NCBI GenBank assembly: GCA_947856675.1
Contig: CANUCM010000055.1
Span: 1 to 7,083 of the forward strand
Origin: an uncultured Clostridia bacterium
Lineage (GTDB): Bacteria; Bacillota; Clostridia; Oscillospirales; Butyricicoccaceae
Length of the DNA: 7,083 nucleotides
Direction of reading: 5' to 3'
Under the pieces are notes generated by a model. It searched no databases and was not told the DNA's origin. It saw only the letters and a list, made by a program, of their open reading frames with translations. Shown here piece after piece: positions 5,414-7,083 of the stretch (its first letter is position 1; the number at the start of each line of letters is the position of its first letter). Position numbers and translations under genes: made by a program.

Positions 5414-6852
5414 TGCGCGGCACCCCCTTTCCGGTATGTCACAAACCTCACGGAAAACTCGGTGCCTTTTCCGTACTCGCTGCGCACGTCGATGCGCCCG
5501 CCGAGGCTCTTGACCCATTCCGCCACGATGGAAAGGCCCAGGCCCGTTCCGCCCGTGGCGCGCGAGCGCGTTTTATCCACCCTGTAAAAGCGGCCGAAAA
5601 TATGGGGCAGCTGGCCCTGGGGAATGCCAATGCCGGTGTCGCGCACGCGCAGCACGGTCACCGCCTCGTCGTCGAGCACCTCCACCTCCACCCGGCCCTG
5701 CGGCCGGTTGTATTTGACGGCGTTTTCCATCAGGTTGAACACCACCTGGTACAGCCCGTCCGGATCGGCCAGGATCAGGTGCTGCCCGCTGCTGTGCACC
5801 TCGATGGCCACGCCGTACTTTGCGGCGCTGCCGCCCAGCAGCTCGGCACACCGGCGCACCACCGCCCCGACGTCGCACGGCACCGGCCGCGCAGAGGGCT
5901 GCGCGTCCAGCCGCGTCAGGTTGAGCAGGCTTTCCGAAATGCGCGTCAGGCGCTCGATTTCCTCGTTGATGCCCGTCAAAAACTCGCGCACATCCTCACG
6001 CCGCATATTTGGAGTCTGCAGGATGGAGTCAGACAAAAGGTGGATGGACGCCAGCGGCGTTTTGAGCTCGTGGCTCGCATCCGACACGAACTGCCGGCGC
6101 ATCTCTTCGTTTTTCTGTATCTGCTCGGTCAGGGCGTTGAACTCGTCGCCTATGGCCGACAGCTCGTCCTCGCCCTGCATGGAAATTTTATAGCTGTATT
6201 CGCCCTGCCCCACCCGCTTTACGCCGCGCAGCAAAAGCCCCAGACGGCGGCTGAAGCTGAACATGAACGCCGCGATGCCGAAAAGGCACACGCCGGACAG
6301 GCCGGCCGAAAGCTGAAGCAGGTCGGTGCGCGTCTGCCGCAAAAGCGCCGCCTGTTCGGTATCGTAATCGTAAAAATACACCGCCCCGGCGGTTTTCCCC
6401 GAGTGCACCACGGGCGCTGCGGCGCACGACTCAAACGCCACCTCGCTGTAGCGGCAGCGGAAAATGTCCTTTCCCGAAAGCGCGCCGATGATTTCAGGGA
6501 ATACGGCAAGCCGCCCCACGACGTCCGACGTCTTGGAGCTGTCGTAAATGACCATGCCGCCGTTGTCGGTCACGAGCACCCTGCGCTCCCGCATGACCTC
6601 CAAAAGCTGCACCGCGTCGTATACATTTTCGCTGCTTAGCTCGGAAAAGCTTTCCAGCGCTGCAGCCAGCGTCATGGCGGCCGCCGTCATTTCCGTTTCC
6701 TTTGAGCTGATGACCTGTCTGCGCATCAGCTGCACGGGATAATAGTTTATAATGATAAGCGCCGCCGTCAAAAGTGCCGCAAACGCCGCGCTGATGCGAA
6801 AGCGGAGGCTGCTCACAAGACGCCGCAGCCGCGCCGCACGGCTGTTACTCAT
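5410..6852 (-). CDS. Membrane sensor histidine kinase (HAMP-HisKA-HATPase)
   Basis: A 480-residue class I sensor kinase that autophosphorylates and passes phosphate to the response regulator encoded just upstream. Layout: TM1 about 18-38; extracytoplasmic sensor region about 40-178, possibly Cache-like; TM2 about 181-200; HAMP about 201-250; HisKA with FVSDASHELKTPLASI (phosphoacceptor H261); HATPase_c with the N box NLMENAVKYN (373-382), G1 DTGIGIP (405-411), F box FGRFYRVD (419-426) and G2 GGTGLGLS (434-441). All catalytic motifs are intact. There is almost no space between HAMP and HisKA, so the PAS domain found in WalK is absent. The chosen start is the ATG at 6852, which overlaps the regulator stop (ATGAGTAA, 8 bases). 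A GTG four codons earlier is possible but has no ribosome site. The gene overlaps the lipoprotein gene by four bases. The stimulus is unknown; the cell envelope is a reasonable inference from the GerM partner. Confidence 0.93.
   Translation of the reverse strand: MSNSRAARLRRLVSSLRFRISAAFAALLTAALIIINYYPVQLMRRQVISSKETEMTAAAMTLAAALESFSELSSENVYDAVQLLEVMRERRVLVTDNGGMVIYDSSKTSDVVGRLAVFPEIIGALSGKDIFRCRYSEVAFESCAAAPVVHSGKTAGAVYFYDYDTEQAALLRQTRTDLLQLSAGLSGVCLFGIAAFMFSFSRRLGLLLRGVKRVGQGEYSYKISMQGEDELSAIGDEFNALTEQIQKNEEMRRQFVSDASHELKTPLASIHLLSDSILQTPNMRREDVREFLTGINEEIERLTRISESLLNLTRLDAQPSARPVPCDVGAVVRRCAELLGGSAAKYGVAIEVHSSGQHLILADPDGLYQVVFNLMENAVKYNRPQGRVEVEVLDDEAVTVLRVRDTGIGIPQGQLPHIFGRFYRVDKTRSRATGGTGLGLSIVAEWVKSLGGRIDVRSEYGKGTEFSVRFVTYRKGGAAQ
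5423..5430 (-). promoter_or_regulatory. Ribosome binding site deciding the GTG start of the GerM lipoprotein
   Basis: AAAGGGGG on the minus strand lies inside the end of the kinase gene, 9 bases before the GTG at 5413. No ATG is suitably placed, and the lipoprotein signal peptide begins exactly here, so the site supports a GTG start. Confidence 0.75.
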
Positions 6853-7083
6853 TCCTGTCGGCACGGAAATAATAGCCCACGCCCCACTTGGTCAGGATGT
6901 AACGGGGGTTTGCGTCGTCTTCCTCGAGCTTTTCGCGCAGGCGGCGGATGTGCACATCCACCGTGCGGATGTCGCCGGGGTAATCATACCCCCACACGCT
7001 GTTGAGCAGCGTTTCGCGGCTGAACACCCGGCCCTGGCTCCGGATCAGCATGACCAGAAGATCAAACTCCTTGGCCGTCAGAT
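6845..7083 (-). CDS. OmpR/WalR-type response regulator, C-terminal DNA-binding part only
   Basis: The last 78 residues of a response regulator; the N-terminal receiver domain lies beyond the right window edge. The visible part is most of the OmpR/PhoB winged helix: LTAKEFDLLVML at the beginning (the start of the winged-helix domain), a helix with FSRETLLNSVWGYDY, the recognition helix region RTVDVHIRRLREKLE, and the wing hairpin RYILTKWGVGYYF. The WGYDYxGDxRTVDVxxRRLREK stretch closely resembles WalR/YycF of Firmicutes, which controls cell-wall metabolism, though PhoP- and MtrA-like regulators are also similar. The gene ends in TAA at 6847-6845, overlapping the kinase start, which makes it the first visible gene of the operon and the kinase's likely partner. 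The operon promoter is outside the window. I do not assign walR because the receiver domain is unseen and the kinase lacks the WalK PAS domain. Confidence 0.92.
   Translation of the reverse strand, partial: LTAKEFDLLVMLIRSQGRVFSRETLLNSVWGYDYPGDIRTVDVHIRRLREKLEEDDANPRYILTKWGVGYYFRADRNE

Noticed and set aside
5332..6639. Plus-strand open frame of 435 codons opposite the kinase
   Set aside because: It is antisense to a kinase with all motifs intact; its composition is typical of a complementary-strand shadow.
6853..6864. GTG at 6864 as an earlier start of the histidine kinase
   Set aside because: It would add only four residues and has no ribosome site upstream; the ATG at 6852 overlapping the regulator stop is the more likely coupled start.

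Overview
The window looks like chromosomal DNA from a GC-rich, low-G+C-phylum (Firmicutes) anaerobe, most likely a Clostridia/Oscillospiraceae-type bacterium. The evidence is a tandem-GerM lipoprotein (a family typical of spore-forming lineages), a WalR-like response regulator, strong AGGAGG-type ribosome binding sites, Bacillus/Clostridium-style sigma-A promoters (17-base spacers in all three I could find) and compact rho-independent terminators. This is inferred from gene content; no rRNA or other taxonomic marker is present. Every gene I can support lies on the minus strand, so transcription runs from high to low coordinates.

From right to left there are four transcription units. (1) 7083-3895: a signalling operon made of the C-terminal part of an OmpR/WalR-type response regulator (cut by the window edge), a membrane histidine kinase, a lipoprotein with two GerM domains and a TetR-family regulator. 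The genes overlap or sit 13 bases apart and end at a terminator at 3855-3883. (2) 3725-2547: a polytopic membrane protein with nucleoside-recognition/Gate character, with its own promoter and terminator. (3) 2315-843: a 490-residue fold-type-II PLP enzyme, transcribed from its own promoter with a leader of about 127 bases and closed by a 16-bp terminator hairpin. (4) 694-1: the N-terminal 231 residues of a NapA/GerN-like CPA2 cation:proton antiporter, with its own promoter; it runs off the left edge.

How they may work together: the kinase and regulator probably sense an envelope signal, with the GerM lipoprotein as an extracytoplasmic accessory. That layout recalls MtrA-MtrB-LpqB of Actinobacteria and, more loosely, the WalRK operon. 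The PLP enzyme, Gate protein and antiporter are consecutive and could form a metabolite uptake/degradation and ion-homeostasis neighbourhood, but they have separate promoters and no substrate can be read from the sequence. Two of those promoters share a 14-of-15-base element covering the -10 box, and the Gate promoter carries an inverted pair of GTATAC-centred sites, so a shared regulator is possible.

No RNA genes, insertion sequences, CRISPR arrays, phage genes or attachment sites were seen. No gene-free stretch exceeds 300 bases; the longest, 2316-2546, holds a terminator, a promoter and a leader.
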